From: Pseudomonas kuykendallii
GTDB lineage: Bacteria; Pseudomonadota; Gammaproteobacteria; Pseudomonadales; Pseudomonadaceae
Length of the DNA stretch: 64,000 nucleotides
Assembly (NCBI RefSeq): GCF_900106975.1
Contig: NZ_FNNU01000004.1
Coordinates: forward strand, 496,001-560,000
Reading direction: 5' to 3'
Part shown: positions 26,340 through 36,227 of the stretch, one piece after another
Layout: each line of letters begins with the position of its first letter
Position numbering within the stretch: position 1 is the stretch's first letter
The notes under the pieces: generated by a model
Seen by the model: only the letters and a program-made list of their open reading frames with translations
Databases searched by the model: none
What the model was told of the DNA's origin: nothing
Position numbers and translations under genes: made by a program

Positions 26340-28076
26340 ATGCAAAAGTCACAAGCCTACGGCCAGCGCCTGCTGCGCGGCCAGGCACCGTCCTACGAGC
26401 GCCTGCAGGCGCAGCGCGCGGAGGACGGCCTCGACGGACCCGGAGGCCCAGTCGCCCTGCAGTGCGGCTGGGGCCGGCTGCTGATCGGCCATACCTATCC
26501 CGACCCGGTGCACTTGGCGCGCGACCTGCTCGCCGAGAAGACCGGCGAGCGCGACATCGCGCTCTATGTCGCCGCCCCGCAGCAGGTGCTGGCGCAGGCG
26601 CCGCAGCAACTGTTCCTCGACCCCTCCGACACCCTGCGCATCTGGTTCTCCGACTACCGTCCGGCACGCCGGCCCTTTCGCGGCTTCCATCTGCGTCGCG
26701 CCCAGAGCGCCAGCGACTGGGCCTCGGTCAATCGACTCTACCAGAGCCGCGGCATGCTCCAGGTCGACCCGCAGAAGATCACCCCGCGCGAGGAAGGCGG
26801 CCCGGTGTACTGGCTCGCCGAGGACAGCGATACCGGCACGGCGCTGGGCACGGTGATGGGCCTGAACCATCAGGAAGCCTTCGCCGATCCGGAAAACGGC
26901 TCCAGCCTTTGGTGCCTGGCGGTCGATCCGCAGTGCAGTCGGCCGGGCGTCGGCGAGGCGCTGGTGCGTCACCTGATCGAGCATTACCAGTCGCGCGGGC
27001 TGACCTACCTCGACCTCTCGGTGCTGCACGACAACCGTCAGGCCAAGGCGCTCTACGCCAAGCTGGGCTTCCGCACGCTGTCGACCTTCGCCGTGAAGTG
27101 CCGCAACGGCATCAACCAGACGCTGTTCCTCGGCCCCGGGCCGGACGTGGAATTCAACCCCTACGCGCGGATCATCGTCGACGAAGCGCTGCGCCGCGGC
27201 ATCGAGGTGCAGGTCGACGATGCGCCCGCCGGGCTCTTCACCCTGGTCCACGGCGGCCGCAGGGTGCGCTGCCGCGAGTCGCTCTCCGACCTCACCAGCG
27301 CGGTGAGCATGACGCTGTGCCAGGACAAGCGCCTGACCAACAGCTACCTGCGCCGTGCCGGTCTTTCACTGCCGACGCAACAGCTCGCCGGCAGCGACGA
27401 GGACAACGCCGCCTTCCTCGAAGCCCACGGCAGCGTGGTGGTGAAGCCGGTGGACGGCGAACAGGGCCAGGGCGTCGCAGTCGATCTGCGTACCGTCGAG
27501 GAGTTGCAAGCCGCCATCGAGGCCGCGCGCCAGTTCGACAGCCGCGTGCTGCTGGAGAGCTTCCACGAAGGCCATGACCTGCGCATCCTGGTGATCGGCT
27601 TCGAGGTGGTCGCCGCCGCCATCCGCCGCCCGGCCACGGTGATCGGCGACGGCCGCAGCAGCATCCGCAAGCTGATCGAGAGCCAGAGCCGCCGGCGCCA
27701 GGCCGCCACTCACGGCGAGAGCAAGATTCCGCTGGACGACGAAACCGAGCGCACCCTGCGTGCGGCCGGCCACGACTACGACACGGTGCTGGGCGAAGGC
27801 ATGCAGCTGGCGGTGAGGCGCACCGCCAACCTGCATACCGGCGGCATTCTCGAGGATGTCACCGCGCAGCTGCATCCGACCCTGGTCGACGCCGCCGTGC
27901 GCGCCGCCCGCGCGCTGGACATCCCGATGGTGGGTCTCGACCTGATGGTCAAGGCCGCCGATCAGCCGGAGTACGTGTTCATCGAGGCCAACGAGCGCGC
28001 CGGCCTGGCCAACCACGAGCCGCAACCCACTGCCGAACGCTTCGTCGACCTGCTGTTTCCGCTGAGCAAGATCTAG
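26340..28076 (+). CDS. ngg: N-acetylglutaminylglutamine synthetase (GNAT plus ATP-grasp)
   Basis: 578 aa, a two-domain fusion. Residues about 110-260 form a GNAT acetyltransferase (LWCLAVDPQCSRPGVGEALV, the acetyl-CoA loop; YAKLGFRTLS). Residues about 280-575 form an ATP-grasp ligase related to cyanophycin synthetase (VVVKPVDGEQGQGVAVD, HDLRILVIGFEVV, IPMVGLDLMVK, FIEANERAGLAN). Together they acetylate glutamine and join a second glutamine with ATP, making the dipeptide that the upstream gene amidates. AGGAGG is 5 bases before the ATG at 26340. An upstream in-frame ATG at 26256 has no such site. Confidence 0.9.
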   Translation: MQKSQAYGQRLLRGQAPSYERLQAQRAEDGLDGPGGPVALQCGWGRLLIGHTYPDPVHLARDLLAEKTGERDIALYVAAPQQVLAQAPQQLFLDPSDTLRIWFSDYRPARRPFRGFHLRRAQSASDWASVNRLYQSRGMLQVDPQKITPREEGGPVYWLAEDSDTGTALGTVMGLNHQEAFADPENGSSLWCLAVDPQCSRPGVGEALVRHLIEHYQSRGLTYLDLSVLHDNRQAKALYAKLGFRTLSTFAVKCRNGINQTLFLGPGPDVEFNPYARIIVDEALRRGIEVQVDDAPAGLFTLVHGGRRVRCRESLSDLTSAVSMTLCQDKRLTNSYLRRAGLSLPTQQLAGSDEDNAAFLEAHGSVVVKPVDGEQGQGVAVDLRTVEELQAAIEAARQFDSRVLLESFHEGHDLRILVIGFEVVAAAIRRPATVIGDGRSSIRKLIESQSRRRQAATHGESKIPLDDETERTLRAAGHDYDTVLGEGMQLAVRRTANLHTGGILEDVTAQLHPTLVDAAVRAARALDIPMVGLDLMVKAADQPEYVFIEANERAGLANHEPQPTAERFVDLLFPLSKI

Positions 28077-28238
28077 CGTCCCGCCTGGCGAGGGATTGCC
28101 AGGCCAGCCGCGACAGCCACTCACCTCGGATTCGATTCGGCTGAATGATTCCGCACCTTCCGGGTCGGAATAGCTGTAGGCCGCACCCTGCCAAACCGGC
28201 CCGTGCGCCCTCGCCGCCCAGCCGTAAGGGAGAACACC

Positions 28239-29423
28239 ATGACCGCAAGACTGCCCGAACCGGACATGCAGTACATGCAGAAGGTCCTGCTGGAAATGCT
28301 CGCCATTCCCAGCCCCACCGGGTTCACCGACACCATCGTCCGCTACGTCGCCGAGCGCCTCAACGAGCTCGGCATTCCCTACGAGCTGACCCGCCGTGGC
28401 ACCATCCGCGCGACGCTCAAGGGGCGCCGCTACAGCCCGGACCGGGCCATCTCCGCGCACCTCGACACCATCGGCGCCAGCGTGCGGGAAATCCACGCCA
28501 ACGGTCGCCTGGCGCTCGCCGCGGTGGGCTGCTGGTCGAGCCGCTTCGCCGAAGGCAGCCGGGTCAGCGTATTCACCGACCGCGGCGTGCTGCGCGGCAG
28601 CGTGCTGCCGCTGATGGCCTCGGGGCATGCCTTCAACACGGCCGTCGACCAGTTGCCGGTCAGTTGGGAGCACGTCGAGTTGCGCCTCGACGCGCTGACC
28701 AACTCCCTGGAGGAAACCCGCGCGCTGGGTGTCGCCATCGGCGATTTCGTCGCCTTCGACCCCTTGCCGGAGTTCACCGAGAGCGGCCATATCAGCGCCC
28801 GCCACCTGGACGACAAGGCCGGCGTGGCGGCGCTCCTGGCCTCGCTCAAGGCCATCGTCGACAGCGGCCTGGAGCCGCCGATTGACTGTCATCCGCTGTT
28901 CACCATCACCGAGGAAACCGGCTCCGGCGCCGCCGCCGCGCTGAACTTCGACGTCAGCGAGTTCGTCGGCATCGACATCGCCCCGGTCGCCCCCGGCCAG
29001 CAATCCACCGAGCATTCGGTGACAGTGGCCATGCAGGATTCCGGCGGTCCCTACGACTATCACCTGTCGCGGCACCTGCTGCGGCTGGCCGACCGCCACG
29101 AGATTCCGGTGCGCCGCGACCTGTTCCGCTACTACCACAGCGATGCGCAGTCGGCGATCACCGCCGGCCACGACATCCGCACCGCCCTGCTCGCCTTCGG
29201 CTGCGATGCCACCCACGGCTACGAGCGCACGCATATCGACAGCCTGCTGGCCCTGGGCCGGCTGATCTGCGCCTACCTGCTCAGCCCGCCGGTGTTCGCC
29301 AGCGACGCGCACCCGGAAAAGGCCTCTCTGGAGCGCTTTAGCCATCAGATCGGCGAAGATGTGCAGCTGCAACCGGAAACCCGCGTGCCGGCAGTGGAGG
29401 ATGTGGTCGGCGACAAGCCGTAG
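28239..29423 (+). CDS. Osmoprotectant NAGGN system M42-family peptidase
   Basis: 394 aa. It belongs to the M42 glutamyl aminopeptidase-like family. Visible elements are AISAHLDTIGASV (first metal His/Asp), ARHLDDKAGVAALLA (bridging Asp), FTITEETGSGAAAA (Glu-Glu), GIDIAPV, and THGYERTHIDSLLAL at the C-terminal metal site. This clade is found with the NAGGN genes and may process or recycle the dipeptide; its substrate is not proven. GGGAG lies ahead of the ATG at 28239. A 7-bp stem (28083-28104, no T-run) sits in the 162-base gap after ngg, so it may be partly uncoupled. Confidence 0.85.
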   Translation: MTARLPEPDMQYMQKVLLEMLAIPSPTGFTDTIVRYVAERLNELGIPYELTRRGTIRATLKGRRYSPDRAISAHLDTIGASVREIHANGRLALAAVGCWSSRFAEGSRVSVFTDRGVLRGSVLPLMASGHAFNTAVDQLPVSWEHVELRLDALTNSLEETRALGVAIGDFVAFDPLPEFTESGHISARHLDDKAGVAALLASLKAIVDSGLEPPIDCHPLFTITEETGSGAAAALNFDVSEFVGIDIAPVAPGQQSTEHSVTVAMQDSGGPYDYHLSRHLLRLADRHEIPVRRDLFRYYHSDAQSAITAGHDIRTALLAFGCDATHGYERTHIDSLLALGRLICAYLLSPPVFASDAHPEKASLERFSHQIGEDVQLQPETRVPAVEDVVGDKP

Positions 29424-29437
29424 CCTCCCAGGCGTTC

Positions 29438-29505
29438 GCAGGGTGGGCTTCAGCCCACCCCTGCCAGACGCAGCGCCGTATCGCTTGGGCTGAAGCCCAC
29501 CCTGC
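29438..29505. repeat. Inverted pair of TAGGGTG-family palindromes
   Basis: A 20-base sequence beginning GCAGGGTGGGCTTCAG (29438-29457) is exactly repeated in reverse complement at 29486-29505. Each copy can also fold alone through GGGCT/AGCCC. The pair sits between the convergent peptidase and polB genes and can form one long hairpin, so it may end transcription from both sides. Confidence 0.75.
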
Positions 29506-29528
29506 CGGGCGAGGACGGCCGAACTTAT

Positions 29529-31913
29529 CTAGAACAAGCCCATCTGCCCATCCACCAGCGCGGCGAAGCCGTCGTCCACGAACGGCAGGATGGCGTCCGC
29601 CACCGGTTGCAGCTGGCGCGTCACGTAGTGGTCGTAGTCGATCGGCGAGCGGCGCGCTTCGAGCGGCTCCGGCCCGGCGAGGGTGATCACGTAGCTGATC
29701 CAGCCGCCACGCTGGTATTGCCGCGGGCGGCCGTGCTGGTCGTTGTGCTCGTCGGCCAGACGCGCCGCGCGCACCTGCGGCGGGACATTGCGCTGGTAGT
29801 CGTCGAGCCGCCGACGCAGGCGCTTGCGATAGACCAGCAGCTCGTCCAGCTCGCCGGCGAGGGTGCGGCGCACGTAGTCGCGCACATAATCCTGGTAAGG
29901 CTGGCGGTTGAAGATGCGCAGGTAGAGTTCCTGCTGGAAGCGCTGGGCCAGCGGCGACCAGTCGGTGCGCACGGTCTCCAGGCCCTTGTAGACCATCTCC
30001 TCGCTGCCGTCGGCGCGCCGCACCAGGCCGGCGTAGCGCTTCTTGCTGCCCTCCTCCGCGCCACGGATGGTCGGCATCAGGAAGCGCCGGAAGTGCGTCT
30101 CGAACTGCAGTTCCAGCGCGCTTTCCAGGCCGTATTCGTCGCGCAGGTGGGCCCGCCACCATTCATTGACGCGCGCCACCAGCGCCCGGCCGATGCGTGC
30201 CGCCTCTTCCTCGGCATGCTCGCCGCCGAGCCAGACGAAGGTGGAGTCGGTATCGCCGTAGATCACCAGGTGGCCCTCGGCTTCGATCAGCGCGCGGGTG
30301 CGGCGCATGATCTCGTGCCCGCGCAGGGTGATCGAGGAAGCCAGGCGCGGATCGAAGAAGCGGCAGCCGCTGGAGCCGAGCACGCCGTAGAAGGCGTTCA
30401 TGATGATCTTCAGCGCCTGCGACAACGGCTTGTTGCCCTCGCGCTTGGCCGCCTCGCGGCCTTCGGCGACGCGCGCGACTATGGCCGGCAGGCAATGCCG
30501 CGTGCGCGAGAAGCGCGCGCCGCGAAAGCCAGGCACCGAGTCGGCGTCGCTGCGATGGCGCAGGCCATCCACCAGCCCGACCGGATCGATCAGGAAGCTG
30601 CGGATGATCGACGGGTAGAGGCTCTTGTAGTCCAGCACCAGCACCGACTCGTAGAGCCCTGGACGCGAGTCCATGACGAAGCCGCCGGGGCTCGCCTCCG
30701 GCGGGCGCTCGCCAAGGTTCGGTGCGACGAAGCCCTGGCGGTGCATGGCCGGCAGGTACAGGTGACCGAACGCGGCCACCGAGCCGCCGCTGCGGTCCGC
30801 CGGCAGGCCGGTGACGCTGGCGCGTTCGAGGAGGAAGGTGAGCAGTTCGGTCCTGGCGAAGATCCGCGTGACCAGTTCGCAATCCTTGAGGTTGTAGTGC
30901 GCCAGCGCCGGCTTGTCCTCGGCGAACATCCGGTTGATCTCGTCCATGCGCTGGTACGGCGTGCTGATCGCCTTGCCCTCGCCGAGCAGCGTCTGCGCGA
31001 CGTTCTCCAGGCTGAACGAGGGGAAGCTCCAGGTCGCCGAGCGCAACGCCTCGATGCCGTCGATGATCAGCCGGCCGGCGGCGGCCGCGAAGAAGTGCTG
31101 CTTGCTGCCGTGCTCGCGCCACTCCATCGGCTGGGCGTCGCGCCCCAGCAGCAGCGGCACCTTGAGCCGCTGCGAGTGCTCGTGCAGTACGCGTAGGTCG
31201 AACTGCACCAGGTTCCAGCCGATGATCGCGTCCGGGTCGTGCCGCGCGATCCAGCCGTTGAGGCGCTCCAGCAACTGCGCGCGGCTGTCGCAATACTCCA
31301 GCGGGAAGTCCAGCCCGGCGGAATCGCCGTTGGCCGGCCCGAGCATGTACACCTGGCGCTGGCCGCAGCCTTCCAGGGCGATGGAATAGAGTTCGCCGCG
31401 CTCGGTGGTCTCGATGTCCAGCGACACCAGGCGCAGTCGCGGGCGATAGCCCGGCGCCGGTTTCAGCACGGCGTCGAGGAGCAGCCCGTCGGCGTCGGGC
31501 GTGCCGGCGAACTGCACGGGCGCGGTGATGAAGCGCTCCATCAGGTAGCGCTCCGGCGGCCGGATGTCGGCTTCGTAGACGTCCAGGCCGGCGCCACGCA
31601 GGCGCTTCTCCAGCTGGATGAGTTGGCGATGCTGACGGCAGTACAGCCCGAGCACCGGGCGATGCTGGAAGTCGCAGAGCTCGAGCGCACGCAACTCGAC
31701 GTCGCGTTCACCTTGCAGCAGCAGTTCCACCCGCGCGCGCTGTTCGGCGGGCACGAAGGCCACCGAGGTCTGCAGCGGCAGACGCAGGCGCCGCGGGCCG
31801 TGGTCGGTCGCCAGCCAGAACTCCACCTGGGTGCCCGCGGGCGTGTCCTGCCAGTGCCGGGTCAGAACGAAGCCCTGCTGTAGATCCACCGTCGCATCCC
31901 GTGAAAACGCCAT
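29529..31913 (-). CDS. polB: DNA polymerase II
   Basis: 794 aa, family B polymerase, slightly longer than the E. coli enzyme. The exonuclease domain has [13 protein letters not shown] (ExoI), [14 protein letters not shown] (ExoII) and [10 protein letters not shown] (ExoIII). The polymerase domain has [13 protein letters not shown] (motif A), [12 protein letters not shown] (motif B) and [10 protein letters not shown] (motif C, metal-binding Asp residues). It is used for replication restart and translesion or crosslink repair, and is LexA-controlled in E. coli. No clear LexA box was recognised upstream of 31913. It is a single gene, divergent from the cytochrome gene. Confidence 0.95.
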   Translation of the reverse strand: MAFSRDATVDLQQGFVLTRHWQDTPAGTQVEFWLATDHGPRRLRLPLQTSVAFVPAEQRARVELLLQGERDVELRALELCDFQHRPVLGLYCRQHRQLIQLEKRLRGAGLDVYEADIRPPERYLMERFITAPVQFAGTPDADGLLLDAVLKPAPGYRPRLRLVSLDIETTERGELYSIALEGCGQRQVYMLGPANGDSAGLDFPLEYCDSRAQLLERLNGWIARHDPDAIIGWNLVQFDLRVLHEHSQRLKVPLLLGRDAQPMEWREHGSKQHFFAAAAGRLIIDGIEALRSATWSFPSFSLENVAQTLLGEGKAISTPYQRMDEINRMFAEDKPALAHYNLKDCELVTRIFARTELLTFLLERASVTGLPADRSGGSVAAFGHLYLPAMHRQGFVAPNLGERPPEASPGGFVMDSRPGLYESVLVLDYKSLYPSIIRSFLIDPVGLVDGLRHRSDADSVPGFRGARFSRTRHCLPAIVARVAEGREAAKREGNKPLSQALKIIMNAFYGVLGSSGCRFFDPRLASSITLRGHEIMRRTRALIEAEGHLVIYGDTDSTFVWLGGEHAEEEAARIGRALVARVNEWWRAHLRDEYGLESALELQFETHFRRFLMPTIRGAEEGSKKRYAGLVRRADGSEEMVYKGLETVRTDWSPLAQRFQQELYLRIFNRQPYQDYVRDYVRRTLAGELDELLVYRKRLRRRLDDYQRNVPPQVRAARLADEHNDQHGRPRQYQRGGWISYVITLAGPEPLEARRSPIDYDHYVTRQLQPVADAILPFVDDGFAALVDGQMGLF

Positions 31914-32022
31914 CGCGCCATTCTACCGGCCAACGCCGGACCGCGCGCCGCAGAACCAAGCGCGCCGTCGGCTGCCTAAGCGCCAGGCGCTGGCGCCGAC
32001 ACACAACAAGAGGTTTCCACGC

Positions 32023-32556
32023 GTGAGCATCGAGCGTTACACCGGGCTGGCCCAGGCGCTGCACTGGCTGACCGCCGCGGCACTCTGCTTCGTGCTGCCC
32101 TTCGTCTGGGTCGCCGAGAACTTCCCTCCGGGACCGATCCGCACGTTCTGGTACATGGCCCACGAATCCATGGGCATCTCGGTGTTCCTGTTGATCCTGC
32201 TGCGCCTGACCTGGCGCTGGCGCCACCGAGTGCCGGCCTACCCCGCCGGCACACGGCGCCTGATGCGGCTGATCGCGGGGCTCAATCACGGGCTACTCTA
32301 CGCCGTGCTACTGGCGATGCCGGTCACCGGCTATCTGATGGCCGGCAACGGCCAGGACGTGCCGTTCTTCCGGGTGATCTCGCTGCCCGGCTTCGAGAAG
32401 AACGAAGCGCTGGGGCAACTGGCCAATACCCTGCACGTGTGGGGGCAGTTCGCCGTGTACGGGCTGATCATCCTGCACGTGGCCGCCACCGTCTGGCACG
32501 TCGCCGTTCGCCGCGATGGCCTGCTGGAGCGAATGCTGCCGGAGCAGCGCCACTAG
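32023..32556 (+). CDS. Cytochrome b561 family protein
   Basis: 177 aa, a four-helix di-haem inner-membrane protein. ALHWLTAAALCFVL (first helix) and HESMGISVFLLIL carry haem-ligand histidines. GLNHGLLYAVLLAMPVTGYL and HVWGQFAVYGLIILHVAATV carry the others. Family members move electrons from quinol, in some cases to superoxide. The start is a GTG at 32023 with AAGAGG about 8 bases upstream; no ATG gives a sensible N-terminus. The next gene, the sensor kinase, begins 85 bases downstream. Confidence 0.88.
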   Translation: MSIERYTGLAQALHWLTAAALCFVLPFVWVAENFPPGPIRTFWYMAHESMGISVFLLILLRLTWRWRHRVPAYPAGTRRLMRLIAGLNHGLLYAVLLAMPVTGYLMAGNGQDVPFFRVISLPGFEKNEALGQLANTLHVWGQFAVYGLIILHVAATVWHVAVRRDGLLERMLPEQRH

Positions 32557-32641
32557 TCGGTACGCCGCGTCCGGCGCCCCTTGAACCCCCTGCAGCATCC
32601 GGGCACAGTGCCGCCACGGAGCTTTAATCTTTGAGGTCACG

Positions 32642-35434
32642 ATGCCTCGCATCTGCTTGTTGCTGTTGGTGTTTCTGTTTTCCGGAGGGGTTTGCGCGAT
32701 GCCGGTGGCGCCTCTGGATCAGGACGAACTGCGCCTGTCCCTGGGCCCCTACGTGGGCATTCTGGAAGACCCCGAAGGCCTGCTCGATATCGAACAGGTG
32801 CGGCGGATCGAAGACCGCCTGTTCCGGCCCGCCCCCGGCGTTTATCCCAACATGGGCAAGAGCCGTTCGACCTGGTGGCTGAAGGTGGACTTGCGCAACA
32901 GCCGGCCGCACACGCTGGACGGCTTCATCGAGGTCAACTACCCGCTGCTCGACGACATCCAGCTGTACCTGATCGCGCCGGACGGGACGCTGACCCGGCA
33001 GGCCGGCGGCGACACGCATCCGTTCGGCGAGCGCCCGGTGCCGGTGCGCAACTTCTGGTTCCCCACCCGTGTGCCGCCCGGCGACAGCGTGCTGCTGGTG
33101 CGCGTGCAGACCACCAGCACGGCGTTCGTGCCGCTGTTCTTCGCCACTCACGCCGCCAGCGCGTCGGCGCAGGAAGTCGCCATGGGCTTCAACGGCGCCT
33201 TCTATGGCGTGCTGTTCGCGATGTTCTGCTACAACCTGTTCCTCTACCTGTCGCTGCGCGAGCCGGCGTACTTCTGGTACCTGATGTACAACGTCAACAT
33301 CGGCCTGTTCGCCGCCAGCTTCGACGGCCTGATGTTCCAGATGCTGCCGGACTGGCTCGAGCTGGAGGCGCTGGGCATCTACGCCCTGATGTACAGCCAC
33401 TGCCTGTTCGCCCTGCAGTTCAGCCGGCACTTCCTGCACACCCGGCAGCACTTCCCGAGCATGGACCGCGCGCTGCAGCTGCTCATGCTGGGCACCGTGG
33501 TGTGCCTCTGCTCGGAGCCGCTGATCGGGATGATGGCCTGGACCATCCTCGCCAGCCTGACGGTGCTGACGGTGTCCTTCTTTTCGCTGCTGGCCGGCAT
33601 CTATGTGTGGAATGCCGGGCTGCGCTATGGCTCCTACTACATGCTGGCCTGGGGCGTCCTGCTGCTGACGTTCATTCAGGCCACCACGGGCTCGCTGGGC
33701 CTTGAGGTGTTCGGCATCTACGGCGCCACTGCCGTGAAGATCGGCGTCACCGTCGAGCTCATCACGCTGTCCATCGGCCTCGCCGACCGCATCAACCTGC
33801 TCAAGGAGGAAGGCTTCCTGTCGCGCCAGACCGCCGAGCAGGCGGTGATCGAGAACAAGGCCAAGAGCCGTTTCCTCGCCACCATGAGCCACGAGATCCG
33901 CACCCCGCTGAACGGCGTGCTGGGCATGCTGCAGTTGCTCAAGGAAACCAGCCTGGACCGCAGCCAGCGCTTCTACGTGGAAACCATCGCCAGTTCCGGC
34001 ACGGCGCTGATGGCGGTGATCAACGACATCCTCGATTACGCGCGCATCGAATCCGGCAAGCTGACCCTGGAGAACATTTCCTTCGACCTCGAGGAACTGG
34101 TCTCCGACACCCTCAGCCTGTTCACCGCCCAGGCCATGGAAAAACGCCTGCGCCTGCACGTGAGCCTGGAAGGCGGCGTGCCGCAGCGGATCAAGGGCGA
34201 CCCGACGCGCCTCAAGCAGGTGCTGATGAATTTGCTGGGCAACGCGATCAAGTTCACCGCCGAAGGCCACGTCGCGCTCGGCGTGACCCGGCGCACCGAT
34301 GCGCGCGGCCAGGAACAGCTGGTGTTCAGCGTCAGCGACAGCGGCATCGGCATGCGCCGCGAAGTGCTCAACACGCTGTTCCAGTCCTTCGCCCAGGGCG
34401 ACTCCAGCACCACCCGCCGCTACGGCGGCAGTGGCCTGGGCCTGGCGATCAGCAAGGAGCTGGTGGAGATGATGGGCGGTCGCATCGAGGCGCAGAGCAA
34501 GCTCGGCCAGGGCACCCGCTTCACCTTCGACATCCCGCTGCAGGCCGAGCCCGATACCGACGAGCTGCGCCACCTGCTCGAAGGTCAGCACGCGCTGCTA
34601 GCCTCGCTGGACGCCACCGCGCTGGAAACCGTCGGCCACCTGCTGCGACGCTGGGGCATCCATACCGAACACTGCCAGAGCCCGGAACACCTGCTGGAAC
34701 GCCTCGAAAGCGCGCCGAGCCCGCAGTTGCTGGTGCTGATGGCGCCCTGGCCGGGCAGTGCCGAGTACTGGCTGGACAGCCTGCGCAGCTCCCTGGCACC
34801 CGGCCAGCGGGTCCTGCTGCTGTGCCCGCCGGAGCAATGCCAGCGGGTGCCGGCCAGCCAGGTGCTGAAACTCTTCGCGCTGGCGCAGCCGATCTCGGTG
34901 AAGCCGCTGCGCGAGGCGCTGCTGAAGGTCTATGACCGTACCGAGGAACTTCCACCCGAAGCGGCTCCGGCGCCACGACAGGCGCTGGGCGATGCGCCCT
35001 GCGTGCTGGTTGCCGAGGACAACGCGGTCAACCAGCTGGTCGTGCAGGGTTTCCTGCGCAAGCGCGGCTACCGGATCAGGCTGGTGTCCAACGGCGTTGC
35101 CGCGGTGGAGGAATACCGTCACTTCCCGCGCGGCGTGCAGGCGATCCTGATGGACTGCGAGATGCCGGAAATGGACGGCTTCGAGGCGACCCGGCGGATT
35201 CGCCAGCTCGAACGCGAGCAGGACCTGCCGCCGGTACCGATCATCGCGCTCACCGCGCACATTCTCGAGGAACACCGCCAGCAGGGCGCGGCCGTGGGCA
35301 TGGACGACTTCCTCGGCAAGCCGCTGGACAGCCTGCTGCTCTACGCCACGCTGGAGCGCTACCTGCCACGACCGTCGCCGGCGGCCGCGCCGGTCGTCGA
35401 GGGCACGGATGACCACTCCAGGCCGGCGCGGTAG
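32642..35434 (+). CDS. 7TMR-DISM hybrid sensor histidine kinase/response regulator
   Basis: 930 aa. A signal peptide (residues 1-20, ending VCA) precedes a periplasmic 7TMR-DISMED2 sensory domain (about 27-175), seven membrane helices (about 180-385) and the kinase core. The HisKA box is FLATMSHEIRTPLNGVLG with His417; HATPase has NLLGNAIKFTAEG and GGSGLGLAIS. Residues about 650-765 look like a receiver whose phospho-Asp strand reads LLVLMAPWP with no Asp. A second receiver (about 785-905) is intact, with Asp838 in LMDCEMPEMDG. There is no Hpt domain, so phosphate must go to a separate Hpt protein. By architecture it belongs with RetS/LadS-like kinases. The ligand is unknown. Confidence 0.92.
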   Translation: MPRICLLLLVFLFSGGVCAMPVAPLDQDELRLSLGPYVGILEDPEGLLDIEQVRRIEDRLFRPAPGVYPNMGKSRSTWWLKVDLRNSRPHTLDGFIEVNYPLLDDIQLYLIAPDGTLTRQAGGDTHPFGERPVPVRNFWFPTRVPPGDSVLLVRVQTTSTAFVPLFFATHAASASAQEVAMGFNGAFYGVLFAMFCYNLFLYLSLREPAYFWYLMYNVNIGLFAASFDGLMFQMLPDWLELEALGIYALMYSHCLFALQFSRHFLHTRQHFPSMDRALQLLMLGTVVCLCSEPLIGMMAWTILASLTVLTVSFFSLLAGIYVWNAGLRYGSYYMLAWGVLLLTFIQATTGSLGLEVFGIYGATAVKIGVTVELITLSIGLADRINLLKEEGFLSRQTAEQAVIENKAKSRFLATMSHEIRTPLNGVLGMLQLLKETSLDRSQRFYVETIASSGTALMAVINDILDYARIESGKLTLENISFDLEELVSDTLSLFTAQAMEKRLRLHVSLEGGVPQRIKGDPTRLKQVLMNLLGNAIKFTAEGHVALGVTRRTDARGQEQLVFSVSDSGIGMRREVLNTLFQSFAQGDSSTTRRYGGSGLGLAISKELVEMMGGRIEAQSKLGQGTRFTFDIPLQAEPDTDELRHLLEGQHALLASLDATALETVGHLLRRWGIHTEHCQSPEHLLERLESAPSPQLLVLMAPWPGSAEYWLDSLRSSLAPGQRVLLLCPPEQCQRVPASQVLKLFALAQPISVKPLREALLKVYDRTEELPPEAAPAPRQALGDAPCVLVAEDNAVNQLVVQGFLRKRGYRIRLVSNGVAAVEEYRHFPRGVQAILMDCEMPEMDGFEATRRIRQLEREQDLPPVPIIALTAHILEEHRQQGAAVGMDDFLGKPLDSLLLYATLERYLPRPSPAAAPVVEGTDDHSRPAR

Positions 35435-35458
35435 CATGCCGGCGCCAGGAGACTATCG

Positions 35459-35686
35459 ATGCTCATCCCCCACGACCAACTGCAAAGCGACACCCTCACC
35501 CACCTGCTGGAAGACTTCGTCACCCGCGAGGGCACCGACAACGGCGACGAGACGCCGCTGGAAACCCGTATCGAACGTGCGCGCAGGGCGCTGGAGAAAG
35601 GCCGCGCGGTGATCGTCTTCGAGCCGGAAAGCCAGCAGTGCCAGTTGATGCTCAAGGAACAGGTGCCGCGCGAATGGCTCGATTGA
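35459..35686 (+). CDS. YheU family protein (UPF0270)
   Basis: 75 aa. MLIPHDQLQSDTLTHLLEDF at the N-terminus and FVTREGTDNGD are the family signature, followed by a helix (LETRIERARRALEKGRAVIV). It is a small soluble protein of unknown function. It begins 24 bases after the sensor kinase stop, with AGGAG ahead of the ATG, so cotranscription is likely. Confidence 0.9.
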   Translation: MLIPHDQLQSDTLTHLLEDFVTREGTDNGDETPLETRIERARRALEKGRAVIVFEPESQQCQLMLKEQVPREWLD

Positions 35687-35708
35687 GCCGTTGCGGCGGG
35701 CGCCACGC

Positions 35709-36134
35709 CTAGCCCAGCGTGCCGCCCTCGCGCTCCCAGGCGCAGCGCATGCGCAGGTCGCTGTCGTGCGGGCTGTGCAGGCCGCTTTCGGATTCCCAGC
35801 GGAAGGTGTGGGTGCCGTTGAGCTCGGTTTCCAGGTGAACCACCGCGCTGGCCCAGTACAGGCGCCGCAGCAGCGCCTCGAACTGCTCGATCCAGATTGA
35901 CCATTCGTACTCCACCGCCGGATAGCTGGCGCCGAAGTGGATCACCTGGGTTCGATAGAGCCCATCGCCAGGCTGTTCGCAGCAGCTGAACAGGTCGCGG
36001 CCGAGAAAGCTCCAGCCCTCGGCCGGCAATGAGGCGAGCACCGCACGGTTGTTCGCCCGGCGCTCGGCGCACTCCTGCGAACTGACCGTCGGCCAGTCGC
36101 GGATACAGCCATAGACGATGGATTCGGACTCCAC
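35709..36134 (-). CDS. Uncharacterised protein
   Basis: 141 aa, not recognised. It is soluble and rich in Trp, Cys and acidic residues. It begins with a GTG (MESESIVYGCIRDW) and has GGAG 8 bases upstream. Features seen are three cysteines in the first half (CIRDW, ECAERR, FSCCEQ), YEWSIWIEQFEALLRRLYW in the middle, and a charged C-terminus. There is no signal peptide or membrane helix. It converges on yheU with 22 bases between stops and stands alone. Codon use appears like its neighbours. The good ribosome site and clean ends support a real gene. Confidence 0.7.
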   Translation of the reverse strand: MESESIVYGCIRDWPTVSSQECAERRANNRAVLASLPAEGWSFLGRDLFSCCEQPGDGLYRTQVIHFGASYPAVEYEWSIWIEQFEALLRRLYWASAVVHLETELNGTHTFRWESESGLHSPHDSDLRMRCAWEREGGTLG

Positions 36135-36227
36135 GCCGTTACTCCGAAAAAACCAGGCTGCCTTCTAACACAGCGACGGCGGTCGGAGAAGCGCTCGCCG
36201 GGAGTCCGACGAAACCGCCCGGCCGCT

